Part shown: in pieces, positions 1-15,200 of the stretch
Layout: each line of letters begins with the position of its first letter
How positions within the stretch are numbered: the first letter of the stretch is position 1
Source: Branchipolynoe longqiensis
Lineage: Eukaryota > Annelida > Polychaeta > Phyllodocida > Polynoidae
Direction: 5' to 3'
Assembly (NCBI GenBank): GCA_030323885.1
Contig: CM059196.1
Coordinates: 36,744,481 to 36,808,480, forward strand
Length of the DNA stretch: 64,000 nt
The notes under the pieces: generated by a model
Told to the model about the DNA's origin: nothing
The model's database searches: none
Seen by the model: the letters and a program-made list of their open reading frames with translations, nothing else
Made by a program: the position numbers and the translations under genes

Positions 1-117
1 ATCCGCAAATTTGTAGCAAGAAAGACCGAGAATCGCATGGGTATTCATGCCACATGCTGCAAGCTGCGTATATGGAATCTTAGCTTTAATTCCTATTCCT
101 TAATTTTCTTGTCTCAG

Positions 118-203
118 TTTCACCAAGTCGACATCCATCTGCCGTGAGTCCACTGCCAATTCCGGCAGTAGAACCAGCACAGCAGGCCACAGCTGCCACC
201 AAT
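118..203 (+). CDS. BRCA1: BRCA1 exon (first visible)
   Basis: Follows a pyrimidine-rich acceptor ending TCTCAG. The two first bases complete a codon begun upstream, then 28 codons give a Pro/Ala/Ser-rich stretch (SPSRHPSAVSPLPIPAVEPA). Donor GTGGGT gives phase 0, which fits the next exon. No family motif is visible; support is splice signals plus phase continuity. The other two frames are worse: one stops within the exon and the other gives a donor phase that does not join on. Confidence 0.6.
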
Positions 204-3200
204 GTGGGTACTTTCACTGAAATTCTATATAAATCAAAGTGAATGTGTTCGTTTGTTTGTTTGTCTGTCTCTGTTTGCAGAAAGACCATGCTGCCTCACA
301 ATGATCTGATCTGGTTTATTTTTAAAGTTTTAATCAAGTTAATCTGGGCCGACGTATCAGCTAGAATCAAGTTGAGGACAAGGTACAGAGACCCGTGCCC
401 TGAGCAGTTCAGAGCATCGTGAGATCAAGCAGTCAATTCCATTCGAGGAATTCCAGGCGACATCAGGTTGTCAGTCCATAGCAGCAGTCGCACCTTTAGT
501 CGTGGGTGGGATGGTGGGTGAGTGAAGTTGAGTGATGACCAGCCAGCAGTGAAGTGACGAGCTAGGGGTAGTGAGATTCAGCAGGAACGCTAAAAATAGA
601 CATAGCCTTGTGTGCAAATTACCCATGTTAGCCTGCAGCCAACATGTTTAATTTATAGTTTTTATTGTTTACTCCAATAAATTGTTTACTCATTAAAATT
701 CATGTTTTTTGGGGGGATTCTTTTTCTAAACCCGTTTATCTGTGTTCGCAAAAAAGACCCTTCTGCCCTACAACGGTCTCAAATTGATTGTGATAATTAT
801 GTTTTATAGCTATTATTGTTTCTTCCATACAACTTATCTCAAATTGATTGTGATAGTTATATTTTATGGCTTTTAATGTTGACTCCAATAAGTTGCTTAC
901 TCACTCAAGTTAGTTTAAAAAATATTCTAATACATATAACTTATATGGGATGATCCAAAGTGTTCAACATTTTCGCGGTTGTATAAAGCTTATGAAAGTG
1001 GGGAGTGGGGTGTCATGAGCGACTTTTATGGTTTCTTGAAATGTTGCTAGAACATAACCCCTGTCATGTTCTATGATAACATGTTAATGTGTACTACTTT
1101 CAGGGATGAAAGATCTCCGCTGTTTTGCGGATTTCCGCGATTTATGTTTACGATTAACTTTATACAAACTTTAAAAAAATTATATGTATATGACAACACT
1201 TGGGGAGTTTGAATCCCATTCTTATATGTCCTTAGATGTTGCTAGAACATGAAACCCAGACAAGAGCTAGTCAGATATGAGCGATAATAGAGGTTAGTTG
1301 AAACCTGACTTCCGGCATTTTTGCGCGATTCCCTGACAGTGCCAAGTGGGAGAATATCCGCGTTATCGCAGAAATTTGCCGTCGGTGTAATAATCGCGGC
1401 CTGATTTCCACGTGTTTAGCCGGGAACCACTTTCATCCATGTACTTTGTGATCTGGTCTGGAAATGGACTCTTTGTATTACACCGTGCGGGTTGCAGCTC
1501 AGGCGGTAGAGTATCCACCTGTGACGGTGTGGGTCATCCCATCGATCCTCCTCAGTGGACCCATTTGTAGTTTGGGCTATTTTCCGTTCCAACGAGTGGT
1601 CCACAACTGGTTCATCAAAGGCTTTGTTATGTGCTGTCCTGTCTGTGGGAAAGTGCATATAAAAGACCCCTTGCTGCTTATCGGGAAAAGTAGCATGTGT
1701 GGTGGCAGAGGGTTTCCACCAAAGACGTCCAATAGCCGATGATAAAAATCAATGTCCTCTAGAGGAGTCGTTAAATAAAACAAGCTTTCCTTTATATCAC
1801 AGTTAACATGTTGAAATCTTTACGTGACCCCTCTCCCCTCACTTTGTCCAGTGTTGTTGATCAAATTGTTGTTCGTTATTTGGTGACTGTTCCACTTCCA
1901 GTGGACCTAATGCCTTTTTTTAAAAGCATGTCTGTATTAACTTGCAGGTGAAACCGCAGAATGAGTGTCGGGGTAGACGAGGAATTAACCTTCCAACTAT
2001 CGAACCGGTTTACATAGAGGGTAATTTGAGTATTCTTTACATGCACTACTGTTTATGTACCCAGCAGTGAAAGATGTAGTGTACCAGATGGAATGGCCGA
2101 ATGAGTTGAGCATCCGTCTCCTGTTTTGGGAGATTAGGGAATCCGAACCCATGGGTTTGTGGGTTCGAACCCTGGTCGAGTCAAACCAATGACTTAAAAA
2201 TTTATACTTGTCGCTTCCTAGCCAGGTGCTCGGCATTATTAGGATATGGCAAGGACTGGTTGGCTCAGTGCCAAGATAATGGAAGTGAATGGGATATCAG
2301 GTCATGGTGCTGGCTGCCTGGTCTCAGTGGGGCAGCACTATAAAGTCGCCATGAGTGTGCACTGTCACAAGTCGGTACCGGTCCTGATATGACCTTAGAT
2401 GTTGCTCAGATGTAAAACAACAAACAAACAAAGCACTGACCTGGGCCATGCCTCTTCGTAGGCCATGGAGAGTAAGGTAGACGTGGACAGGGTGGTGACA
2501 TCAGCGAGCCTAGGTGGTGTAATGGTTAGCACACTTGCTCGGAGTTCAATAGGTGTGGGTTCGAATTCTGCTCTGGGCGCAATATTTCCTATTTTCATCA
2601 CCCCTTACGACACTGTTAACAATCTTAAGATGTTTTACTAAAAGACAATTAATAAACAAATGAACCATGTTTCCTAAATATGGATTTTTAGGTCAACAAA
2701 TTATTAATAATCCTATTAGAAAATGCTTTGTAGTATGTATATATGGCCGTATAAGCAGCATTTTTAGTATAAATAACACATTAACAGTAAAATACAATTA
2801 ATTATTCAATATCCAGACCAGGAGATTGTAAATGTCTTGCATTAATTTCATATTTGCATGATTTGTAACTTTTTGTTGTTTGTGATTAGTTTCAGATACC
2901 ACTGACAGCAACTCATATGACCCATCTAGGCTGGGGTAAGAACCATGTCGCTGATTACTTATAAATATATGAAAATTAATTTCTAATGGGGACCTTTCAT
3001 GAGTGGGGGTTTATGGATGTGGTGGGGGTGTAGGTATGTGTGGTGGGGCTGTAGGTGTGTGGTGGGGGGTGTAGATGTGTGGTGGGGGTGTAGGTGTGTG
3101 CTGAGGGTTTAGGGGTGTTGGTGTGGGCTGAGGTGTAGGTGTGTGGTAGGGGTGTAGGTGTGTGGTGCGGGTTTAGGGATGTGGTGGGGGTTTAGGGATG

Positions 3201-6200
3201 GGTGTGGTGGTGTAGGTGTGTGGTGGGATTTTGAGGATAACTTGGAAGGACAAAGTGACAAACAAGGAAATACTTGATCGGAGAGGGCTGTCCTCTATGG
3301 AAGATCTTATGATCAGAAAGAACCTCTGGTGGACTGGACATGTGATGAGGATGTCAACAGACAGGCTATCAAAGCAGATCCTTTATTCTCAATTGTCTTC
3401 TGGTCAGAGAATGAGAGGACGCCCTCGTCTCCGGTTCAAGGATACTATCAAGAGAAACCTGAAGCTGAGAGACATTAGGACCGACTCATTGACATCACTT
3501 TCACAGCAGAGAGCTAAGTGGAGAGCGGCGGTTAAGAAATGAAAGCTGTCTTTGTTGCATTGCGGCCGACAGCATCCTGATGGTGGTGGTGGTGGTGGTG
3601 GCGACGGCGACGATGACGACTAGCCTGAACTTGTAACTTACACTTAACATTTAAATAATCACCTATGCTGCGTAAAGCAAGCACCAATCAATCATTTAAA
3701 TAAAGACGATATCATAGTAGTCTGTCTCCGCATATTGAATTATTAATTCAGCACCATCACTAGGCCATTGCTGAGCTTTTATTTTGAACTGAACTGTCAT
3801 GTTTTGAATAGTCAGCAATGTATTTATTTTCGAATAGTCAGCGAATTCAATGTATTTATCTAAATCATTATTTTATCTGTGTCATATAATCCCAGTGTGC
3901 AGCTCCTTCTATATTTATAATTTTAATTCCTGCAGTCTGTAAAATAATTACGACATGAATTGTTAAGTATTGCAAAGTATTAAGATAAATTTAATCACTC
4001 TCTTCTAGTGATGAACTTCAAGCACCTGGAAATAGAAGAAAGCACGCCGAAATGGCCGATCAAGTCGGTAGGCTTAACGTATACTACACTCGATCATCAC
4101 GGTCAAAAGGTTGTGTACCTAGAGTTCCAACAGCCGGCAGTAACCAACCACCAGATATAGCTGACGATGACGACCCACTTGGTGTGTTTGTCAATTCTGA
4201 TGTCAAACTTGTGTCACCAACTGTCAAGAAGAACATGAGGGACCTTACCTCAGGTAATAGAATTCAGCAGCAGTTAAAAAGTCACCCCGGAACTAGACAT
4301 AAAACTGCTCGTAACCAAGAAAGGCTTACTCGGAGTATACCTCAAAAGGCTGAATCCAGTGTTTCCCGAAATGAGGATCCTTTAATAAATCTATCCTCGG
4401 ACAATATTTCCAAGGAAAATTTAGGTTTTCATTCAAATGACAATCTTTCACTGGATAACGAGACTACAGGCCTCTCGGAACAACCACGTATGAATGGTAA
4501 TAGAGCTACAAATGTATTGACAGAAAAAATAAATGAAATTGATCAAAATAATTTAGTAACCACACAAAGTAACAAGCTTAGTAAAAGTAGTGGGCTGACT
4601 TCAGAAAGTGAAGCTTGGCCGGTTTCCATATCAGAAAATAAATCTTTACAGCCGGATACTAGACAGAAAATCCAGAAATGGTTTCAGGAGCAGAGAACAC
4701 CAGAGTCAATTAATCTTTCGGCTTCTGAGGTGTGTGATGAGTTGACTGAAAATAGCTTATGTGAAGATGCTTTTCTGGGTGATGTTCTTCCTGACTTCGA
4801 AGAAAATATCATGCACTCTAAGAGTGAGAAGGCTGGCGTAAAAGTGATTGAAGTCAATAGCGATCAGGAATTAATTCACATTGAGGAGCAAATACCAAGT
4901 GTAAGGGAAAAAGAACCTGTTTCTAGCAAAGTTAAGAACAGAAAGATATTGCAAAAAAAAACATTAGGAAATTATGCAAATGCAACGAAGCCGCTTAAAG
5001 TCTACAAGCGGAGATCGAGGAATGAAACACCTAATGATCTAAAAGAAACAAGAGTAGGAGCACAGCAAGAGGTCAGTCAGGTTGGACCGGTACTTTTTGA
5101 TTTGAGTCAGAGGGACCCCATAGTTCCCAAGCATCTCAGTGATACCCATGAAAATATCCTGCCTGTTAATGATGCACTTTTCAAAGATGAGCGGTCAATG
5201 ATGAAACCAGTAACACGGACCTACGCAAGGAGAATTACCCCACGTAAACTGCAAAAAGCCGAAGAGGATGCATCCTTTGCTTTGGTGAAGACACCAAAGA
5301 AGCAATCATCAAGAAGATTATTCGTCGCCCGTGGAAAGAAGACCCCTGAGCGTCGTAGAGTAGAAACTGTTGCATTCACAGCATCAAGTCCAGAAGACCC
5401 GTATACTTTTAGAATTAGTCAGAAGAGTCCGAAAAAGAAAGGGAAAGGCCGGAGAAATTGTGTTGAACTGGAAATGACATCTATGCAACATGGTGCTGCT
5501 AAAGGATTATCAAATAAGAACAAAGTAGGAAGACGGTCTGATGAAGTCAAAGTCATTGCCGACGAAGATCCTGCTAGTGGTGAGGCAGAGATTGAGTCGA
5601 TGGTTGAGATGCTCTCGATGGCTGAGGATCATGAGCTACTCTTTAGTCAGCATTTGAGAGAAATGGCTGGACAGTGTCAGGAGAAAAACCAGCAAGATGC
5701 AGATATCCAAGAGGTAAAGCCTATCTCCGCAGAAGAAATCGAGATTATCGATGGAGAAATGGAAGAAAATGGTCCAAATCAATCCACTGTCCGAGAAGAG
5801 CGAGGTAAGAGGCAATCAGATAGGTGCAAAAACAAGAAATCGGAAATGGAGACAGTTTATAATGAAGCAGATGACATCACTCAAGACGTAAATGATGATT
5901 CCATTGATCTAGTTTCAAAAAGTGATGTGGCATCTATGAAGTCAGTAGTCACATATGAACACGATGAAAGTTCTGTGGTAGACAAGGGTGACCGTGATCT
6001 AACCATTATCAAGGTCACTCCACCAGCGCTCAAGGTCAGGCAGTCAGTAAGTGTCCAGGACCCAGAGCCTCTTCAACAGGACCTCACCAATATGCTTGAA
6101 GAGAAAGGTGGCCGCATGATGCCAGAAGTATCCGTAAAACCAACACGCAAGAGGTCTCACCGTAAACTCATAACAGAAGTGAAGGTAGTCACACAACATG

Positions 6201-9200
6201 AAACCCGGCCTAAGAAACAAACCGCACAACCCAGTTGGTCTGGGGTGAAGGAGATGGTGAAGGATCTACTTGTACAATCCAAACATCGAAAACTTGAGAT
6301 ATCATCAGATGCAAACAGACCAAGACATTCAAAGCGACGGCGGCCAACTGCTAATCTGGATAGGAATGTGGACCTTACACAAGAAGAGCCAACGATCTGT
6401 GACGCAGATACTGTGGACACACAAGGTATGTTATTGAACTTCTTTGCCAAATATGTACTGTAATGCCCCTCTTTTTTTAAATAATGACTTACAAATTTAT
6501 GCTTGTCGCTGCCTAGACAGGTGCTGGGCATTGTTAGGATAGGGCAAGGACTGGTTGGCTCAGTGTCAGGATAATGTGAGTGAGTGGGATATCAGGTCAT
6601 GGTGCTGGCAGCCTAGTCTCCAAGTGGGGCAACACTATTAAGTCACCATCAGTGCACACTGTCACAAGTTGGCGCCCGTCCTGATATGACCTTAGATGTT
6701 GCAAGGATGTAAAACTTCATCATGTATGGATCTCAACGTTTACTATTAGTAGTTCTCAAAGTGGCATTTGAAGTTTCATGTCTTTGTTAAGCCACATCAG
6801 GTCCACTCGAAAGCCTCTGTGTGACTCCCATTTGATATCTTCCCCCGAGTTTATGTATTCCACCCGCATGTTGCCAAATAAGAGCTTGAGTGCATATCAG
6901 TCCAAATAAGAGAAATTTAGATTTGGCTTTGCACTAGATACGAATCTCCTCATGTGTCCAGTAGTAATGACCAGGGATGAAAGATCTCCACGGATTTCTG
7001 GGATTGGTTATATTCACCAATTAATGTTAAACAAAATTCTAAAAATTGGGATGTATACGGCACCAGTTGGGTGGGACCAGACGGGATGGCCGAATGAGTT
7101 AGAGTGTCCGCCTTCCGTGTTGGTAGGTCATGGGTTTGAACCCCGGTCGAGTCAAACCAATGACTTAAATATTTATACTTGTTGCTTCGTAGCCTGGCGC
7201 TCAGCATTATTAGGATAGGGCAAGGACTGGTTGGCTCAGTGTCAGCATAATGTGACTGAGTGGGATATCAGGTCATGGTGCTGGCGGCCTGGTCTTCTAG
7301 TGGGGCAGCACTATAAAGTCACCATGAGTGCGCACTGTCACAAGTCGGTACCCGTCCTGATATGACCTTAGCTGTTGCTCGGATGTAAAACAACAATAAA
7401 CAAACAAACCAGTTGGGTGGTTCGAATCCCTTTCTTATATGACCTTAGATGTAGCTAGAACATCAAATCTAAACAAGAAAGTGTTTAGTATGGGCGATAA
7501 TGCAATCACAAGGCTAGTTGAAACCTGACTTCCGGTATTTTTCCGCGATTCCCTGACAATGCTATACCTATGGGAGGCTACTTTCATCCCTGTATAACTG
7601 AATCCACTTCACTGTCAATGGGATGTATGGTATGCATGTGTCAATAAATATGAAAGCTTTTAAAGTAATGCCATTTCTCTTTCATCCAGATCATTGTCAG
7701 GAGTTGAACTGTGAAGAGAATAGGAGCAGGTGTGAGCCACATACAGAAGTTACATGTACTGCACATTTAGACAAAAATGTGGTTGAGTTACCCACTGCAG
7801 AACATACTCCAAAGAAGGATCAGTGTGAAGAATCAGAAGTCAACCTTCATGGGGATGATAGAGTCTCAGAAGATAATGTAGAGCATGAAGACGGTTTGAT
7901 AGATTTAGCAACGAAGCATGCTACTACAGCCTCTCCTGTGGATGGTAATGCTTTAATAGCCAATGTAATTGTTGAAGAAGATTCAGGTATGAACACTGAT
8001 GCTGATAATTTAGTGATCAACAAATGCGATACTGAAAATTTAATATTTCCAGAAGAAGCCAGCATGAAAATACTTAGAGATATGGCGATTTCGGATACAA
8101 GTACCAATTGTATGGAACTAGTAAATGAGATTCTTGAAGAACAGGCAACAGTAAGCTGTGGCCAGCTTCCAGGTAACACACAGCCATTTTTACGTGTGTC
8201 CTCAAATGAGACACACAGCTTTGACCAGCATAATTCCCATAACCTCAGTGGAATTGTTCGTTCACAACGCAAAACATTTTCTCTAAATTCCCAGAGTCCC
8301 GTTTCTAAAAAGGGAAAAAATAGATCATCTGTAAAATCAGCAGATGATGAAATTCTGGAAGCACTTGCTCAGGCGTTGAATAGCGATTCAGTAAAGGATG
8401 ACATTGTTGACCTGGGTAATCTAGAGAATGATGACTATACGGGGAGCAATGTGGACAAATCTAAAGGGAAAACTGACACTGGGCAGGAGGACTGCATGGA
8501 GATTAGAAATGCGGATGTTGGAGATAAACAATCTATTAAATCTATAGCTGATATTGAATGTCCAGCTGAGGATGAAAATGTCAGTGATACTGGTGGCATG
8601 AGTACAAACATTGGACTGGATAAAATTAGTGATTCTAGAGGTAAGAAGACCAGGGTATTAGACAGAAATGTGACTAAGCAAATGAACCGAGATGCTTATG
8701 ATGCTACATTGCTAGTTTCAAATTCTTTTGATGCTAATGTAATCCCAGACTCAGTAGAAAACCAGAATGTGGATGTCCAGAAGTCTAGCAAGCGAATCTT
8801 AGCATACATGGTGGATATTGAAGGAGAGCCTACTGTGGTCGAGCAAACACCAGATTGTGTCAATGCAGTGTTGCCGTCCAAGAACAGCACAGTGCAGAAA
8901 CTGGAAGAGGTGCGCACTGAGAAGTCGCAAGAGTCTTCTGCTTCTACGCAGAGTGAATCTCTATTTAAGGCCTCAGCGCTACCATTGGTTAAAGACGGTA
9001 CTGAAACAAGGCGGTATTCATCGGGTATGCAAAACTCCGCAATAGCATTTAAACACGAAAAATGTAGCAGCTCGCCAAAGGTTTCACAAGTGAAATGTAG
9101 CGACTTACGGAAGGTCTCACAAGTGAAACAAACCTATTCTGATGATAGTTCAGATGATGGTTTGGCAACTCCACTGCGAACTGGAAGACACACAGTGAGA

Positions 9201-12200
9201 GGTTTAGCTTCGCACAGAAGTCCAGTGACGGGATCGGCAATTGGTGTAATTTCCTCAAGTCACAGCGACAACAATATTTCCTCATTGCGGCTCCGGGTGG
9301 AACCCCCTGCGCAGACAGCAGATGAGAGCAAAGCGGAATGCCCAAGTGATGCCGAGTCTGAATCAGGGGTAGAGTCAATAGTCCTGGAGACGCCGGATAT
9401 AAAGGTGACATCATCAAAGTGGCCAAAGAGGTATGGCAGCAGGACCGGAGCAGATGTAAAGAAGTCACCCCTCTTCAGATCTGTGGAAACTCCAGCAGCA
9501 ACAGGTACAAAAGGCACACCAACTAATAAACACTTCCAGTATATAACACCATCTTCGAGTCAGTTCAAAGCTTCACTGTCCCTCGTGACTGAGACCCCTG
9601 ACGTCTCTCCTAAATGTCAAGCTACCAGTTCGATATTACAAGAAATAACACATGGAATGGAGCGACAGAACAGCGACAGCAATATCTTACCTCCTACTCC
9701 ACAGGTTCGGCAAAGGAGTGGAAAACTCATGCTTGGTGGCCGAACGAAGAAGGAAGTGGGAATTGTATATAATCAGGGGTCAAAGCGTTATGATTCTGAC
9801 GACGTTATACTGGAGCAGGATCAAGCTGTGTTGGATACTAAGGTGGTTAAGAAAGAGGTGCTGGCTCCTTTGAATCCCAGTGGATATGTTGATGGTGATG
9901 GGAGACAGGTGGTTACGGCATTATCCACTCAAAAGGATCATCCTGTAGAAATTGAAGACCGCAACTTCGAATCAGCACAAGAGTTGCAAGGCGTCTTACA
10001 ACATATTGAAGAAGACTTACAGAAACCAGTTACAAATGGTGAGTCCACTAATGTTGTTTTTCCTTTTGTATTGCTTTCTTTTTCTCTTTATGTTTCTCTC
10101 TCGGTATGCTCTCTCGGTATGTATATATATATATGTTCCTATTTATTATTATTAACCACTGCTGTGCTGTGTACTACTGTATGGGTGACCCACCCACTGG
10201 GTCCGGTGGCACCACAACCAGCCCAAACCATCACCAGTAGCGTGAACACTGTCACTCGCGCACTGGAATATACACACACAGAAAGAGAGACAGACAGAAA
10301 GAGAGAGAAAATGCTAGAGAGATATGCCATATTCATGTCCAGCCTTAAGAAAAACAAAAGATTCTTTTTAATCCTCCCCCTACATGGATATTGAATTTAT
10401 TTGCCTTTACTTACTATTACATGTCTGCTAATTGTTGTTAATCTTTGGAATCATCTTAAAGCTCCTCTGGTGGACTATGATGACGATGATGATATAATTC
10501 TCCCGTCATTGAAGCCCCGTCAACGCCCCTCACGACCTTTGCAAAATGAAGATACTACGGGCTTATCAGACGATGAGATAGTGGTAAACACATTTCCTTC
10601 ATTACCTGATAAAGCTTAAACATGCATGTACCGGTGCGGTAACCCAATCGGTAGAGCCCAGACTTCCCGTGTGGAAGGTCGGAAGTTCGAATCCCAGTCA
10701 AGCAAACCAATAACTTAAAAATTTGATACATGTCGCTTCCTGGCGCTCGGCATTACTAGACTAGGGTATGAACTGGTTAGCTCTGTGTGAGGATAATGTG
10801 ACTGAGTGGGATATTGTGGCATGGTCTGCCAATGGGGCAGCACTATAAAGTCACCATGAGTGCACCACGGTCACAACTCGGTACCCATCCTGATATGATC
10901 TTAGATGTTGCTAGGATGTATAAACAAAAATAAAAAAAGTTTAAAAGTTTAAAAAACAAGTTACACATGTTACTTTTTGCTGCTTTCTGTTTTCAATACA
11001 AAATTGTTTATTTGCCTATTACGATCAGTCACACTAACATTTTTTCATAGCAAAGAAAGGTTGGTGCAATTTTGGTAATTTACATGGTATGGATGTAGAA
11101 CCAGCTAGCAAACTATAAACATGAACCCTGCTGGCTGGCCTATGACTCATACTATGAGGAGAGTCTTCAGTGGTGTGAGGAAAATGTTCACATAGATTTG
11201 CATATTTCTCAATTGATCTATCCACCATTCCATTCCCCCTTCCCCTTTTTTTTCTCCTTTTACCATTTAATTAAAAAACCCTAAGCACAATCTTCAGTCA
11301 GTAACACCTAACGTAATTATCCATGAATCCATAAGTCGTAGAAGTCCTAGATGAATTTTAATGTATTTTAATAAATAACTGGAAGACCCAAGGCTGATTT
11401 CAAACGGGCTAGTCCGATATTAGTTCCATGGAACCGGGCATAGTACAATGACATTATTATGGGTATCACTGAAGGGAATGCATCATTAAGACTATTTACA
11501 AAGTCATTAATTATGGATTGTTCCCCATCCTAATTTCAATAGGCTGGTCTATAAGCAATTAAAACTATATATGATGAAGAAAATATCCGATATCTTTCGA
11601 TCTTACTCTTTGGATATTTATCTTATATGTGTGTCTTCTCAGTGTTACATTGATAACATGTTCTATGGCAGAACCACATACATCACATCTCATTCACCAC
11701 AGGAGCTTGAGATGAAGAAGGAACAGGATGATGAGGAGGATGTGGTGGTGAGACAGTCCAAGTACAAGTCGCGGGTGAATGTAATTGAGGATGATGTGAG
11801 TGCTGATGAGGGTGACATTGAGACTGACTGCAGCACTCCAAGTCGTCATAACCTCACCAGTTCCAGCGCCTTCTCCAGTCCCAGTGACATGCAGGGCACA
11901 GAGGTGGGTACTAGTTACTACTTTCTTTTCTTCTTTTTTTTTAATAAAAGAAAATCTTTTTATTATGATTTGTTGTTCCTCTCAAAAGTCCCCCAGTTTA
12001 GTGTATCTAACTTGTGTTTTGTTTTGTGGTAGTGGTCCTGGTGGTAGTAGTGATGATAGTTGTATTAGTTGTAGTGGTGGTGGTGGTGGTGGCAGTAGTG
12101 GTAATAGTAGTAGTAGAAGAGCTTTGTTTTGTTGTGGTGGTGGTGGCACAGACAGTAGTGGCGGTTGTAGTAGTAGTATTAGTGGTAGTGGTAGTGGTAG

Positions 12201-15200
12201 TGATAGGTTGCACTGACCTTACTGTGCAAGAAACCAGAGGGTGGCCAGTCTGATTGCATCAACGAGCCTAGATAGTTGAATGGTTACGATGTCTCTTTTT
12301 AACAGTGAAAGTTGTTGAGAATCATTTCTTAATTTAAGAGAACTATTCATCCGTTTCAAAATATGTTTAGAAAAAAATAAAAAATAAAATATTGGCATGT
12401 ATGTAGAAACATTTTTTCTAAAAAAGGAACTGTTCACCTACAGCAAAAGGAGCACCTTGAAATGGATGTTGAGAAGATGGAGGCGGAAATTGAACAGATT
12501 GAGGCTCAGTTGGCAGGGAAAAATAGGCGCGATAAAAAACAGGATGGAGAGAAAGCTGATGAGGTTGACGAAGAAGTGCAGGTGGAGTCGGATGTGGTGC
12601 CAGATACCGACTGTCCACAGTTGTGTGGCACCTCACAGCATTCAACTCACTCTCGACACTCGGAAAGTGATCTGCAGGCAAGGTTCAAGACCGCCTGGCA
12701 ACAGGAGTTAGGTGGCGTATGTGATCCTGGAAATGATGAACCAGAGTTTTGTGACCAACAGCAGCAGCAGCAAGAGCAGCTGCAGCAGCAGTGTCAATCA
12801 TCTGACCAGATGAATCTATCTACAAGATCTGTGAATGTCATCGAAGACTCCTTACCAGGTCCCTTGAGCCTAGATGTTGAGGTGACACAGGAAAACAATG
12901 GTCAGTTTGAAAGACCTTGCCTGAAGCAGACAGATGGCAATCAAACAGTCGGTTGTGATGATGGAGCAGCCGCTGACAGCCAGTCGCGTGATTCACCCGC
13001 GAGAACCCCGTTCCCACCGACACCCCCTACGCCGGCTACGTTGCAGTTGCTAAAGCAGCAAGTCAGCAGCAGATCCAAGAAGACGCACACTGCCAGCCCG
13101 ACCAGCTTCCTCAATAAATACAAAACATTGGCTAAATTGCCAGATGACAAAGGTGGCATCAGGCGGCCTAACAAACTAAAGCGGAAGCTGGACATGGACC
13201 TGGCCGGTGTCAAGGACCCCGTGGTGAAGGTGGTGAAGAAGACCAGAGCCTTGACGTCGGGGGTGGTGTCGGAGGGGGCGCTGTCCCCGGCCGTGGTGCG
13301 TGTGAAGGCCGGGGCAGGAGGGAATAAAGGCGCTGTCGGTTCACCCGTGGCTGGACCACGCCACCATCACACCTCCCCACTCCAGGTGACCGTGTCCCCG
13401 GCCGTCTCTTCCAATGGCAGCTTCATGTCGACTGAGGTCGAGCTGCCCACACGGCCGAGGTGGTGCTTTGTGGTCTCCAGCGTCAAGAAGCTGAGGATGA
13501 AGGTGAGCAATTTATTTCTCCGACTTCTTTTGTGTTCTGTTACATTCCCTCTTACATTACCCCTATAAGTTTCTTCATCTTTTGTTGTTGTTCTTTTTCT
13601 TCTTTTTATATTCCTCCTTTTTCCCTCTTTCTCTTTTGGTCTTGTTATTATTATCATCATAATCCTTCTTTTCACCCTCTTTCTCTCCGGGTCTTCTTGT
13701 TATTTGACTTTATTACTGTCATAAGCCTGTGTCAGGATGTTACCCAACAATGGTTTTGAATTTCTACCATATTTTATTTTATAACTATTAGATTCATCAT
13801 TTATAATCTATTTGACTTTGTTGTACTCTTATTCTAAGATGTTAACTATGGAGATATTTTATGTGAAACCTGCCAAATTAATTTTGTCATGCACATAGAA
13901 ATGCTCGATTTCATAAGCTTCAGCAGTGACGGGTTGGCTATGTAGACGGGGGGGGGGCGGGAGCTAAATTTTTGAAAATGTGATCCTATGTAGCTTAAAA
14001 ATTCAGACAAGTTCCATTGTTTCCAACGTGATAATTGCTATACTGATGATAAGGTATGCATAAAACCATTTCTGTATGCTCTTGTGTTGACATAAGTGGA
14101 TTGAATGTTAGTTAATATTTCCCAAATAACTACCATTACCCTTTAAGATTAACTAATCCTTTTATATAACTCTGCCGCATGTAGTTACGCATTGAGAGGT
14201 TCCGCGCATTGATCAATGCCCGTGAAAGTCATCGTCTCACGCAGAGTGTTACCCACCTCATCGTGTCTCCCGGTAGGTTGTGACACCACCATTTTTAAAT
14301 GCAGCTCAGTTTGTTGTAAGAAGTGAGCCTTGTTGACGATTTAAGGGGAAGTAAAATGGTGATGATGATACTGATGAACGTGATGATCATTGTATACATG
14401 TGCAGCATTCAAAATAAGAGCTTGTCCGCTTGTCCTGGACAAGTGAAAATGCAGATGGACAAGTGAAAATTATACCCCACTTGTCCAGTCGACAAGTGAA
14501 AATCTTTGCATTTCTATCACAGCATATATATATTTAAGAAGTATAAATTGTTAGCCAAGATATATATGTATATATTGCTATGTATGTAAGGTGAAAATCA
14601 CACTAGACTTGTCCATTGGACAAGTGAACAATTTTGCTTATTTCTATCGCTGCATGTGTATGTATTATACTATTAACCAATATAGTACTGGGGCTATATT
14701 CTACTTCTAGTACACCACTCATATATTTGCATACAATTCAATTTATCTCCTGTAATGTCATTCCGATGGTACGTATGTATCAATAATCTGCATAGGACTG
14801 GGGCTAGCTTATACTAGTACACCACTCATATAGTTGTATTCGATGCAATGGAGATGACATTTCGATTGTATGTATATATTAATAATCTGTATAGTACTGG
14901 GGCTAGCTTCTACTACTAGTCCGTCCTGATATGACCTTAGCTGTTGCTAGGACGTTAAGCAACACACACTCTGCTACTTGTACACAACTCATATAGTTGC
15001 ATACGATGCAATATATTTATGGACATGTCACTTCGATTGTATGTATGCATCTATGCATGATTGTATCTGAGACTGTCTCAAAAGGTGCTAATCAATATGG
15101 GACAAAACTTTGTCCATAGTAACGATCAACACACTATCTACTTAAGCATTTGCTCAGGATAAACTGATTTGTTTTTTACATGGTGTTTCATAATCCCAAT

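Larger units (their letters stand above)
204..1947 (+). other. BRCA1 intron filled with repeats
   Basis: No coding signal. It holds a DIRS-like terminal fragment (about 480-645), a copy of a 135-bp repeat (1,205-1,340) also seen at 7,425-7,590, and a SINE (1,478-1,785). The rest is AT-rich unique-looking sequence. Confidence 0.6.

Noticed and set aside
2083..2240. Functional tRNA genes (several tRNA-like heads with A and B boxes)
   Set aside because: Each is attached to a conserved SINE body, and no clean cloverleaf with acceptor stem could be read.
6157..6531. Antisense frame opposite the large BRCA1 exon
   Set aside because: Shadow of the coding strand, continuing into SINE sequence.
10039..10394. 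BRCA1 coding continuing past the donor at 10,038
   Set aside because: The extension is hydrophobic and low complexity, lies after a strong GTGAGT donor, and the next exon joins in the correct phase.
12007..12253. Val-, Thr- and Gly/Ser-rich frames in the BRCA1 intron
   Set aside because: Created by a GTG/GTA microsatellite, with no acceptor or phase match.
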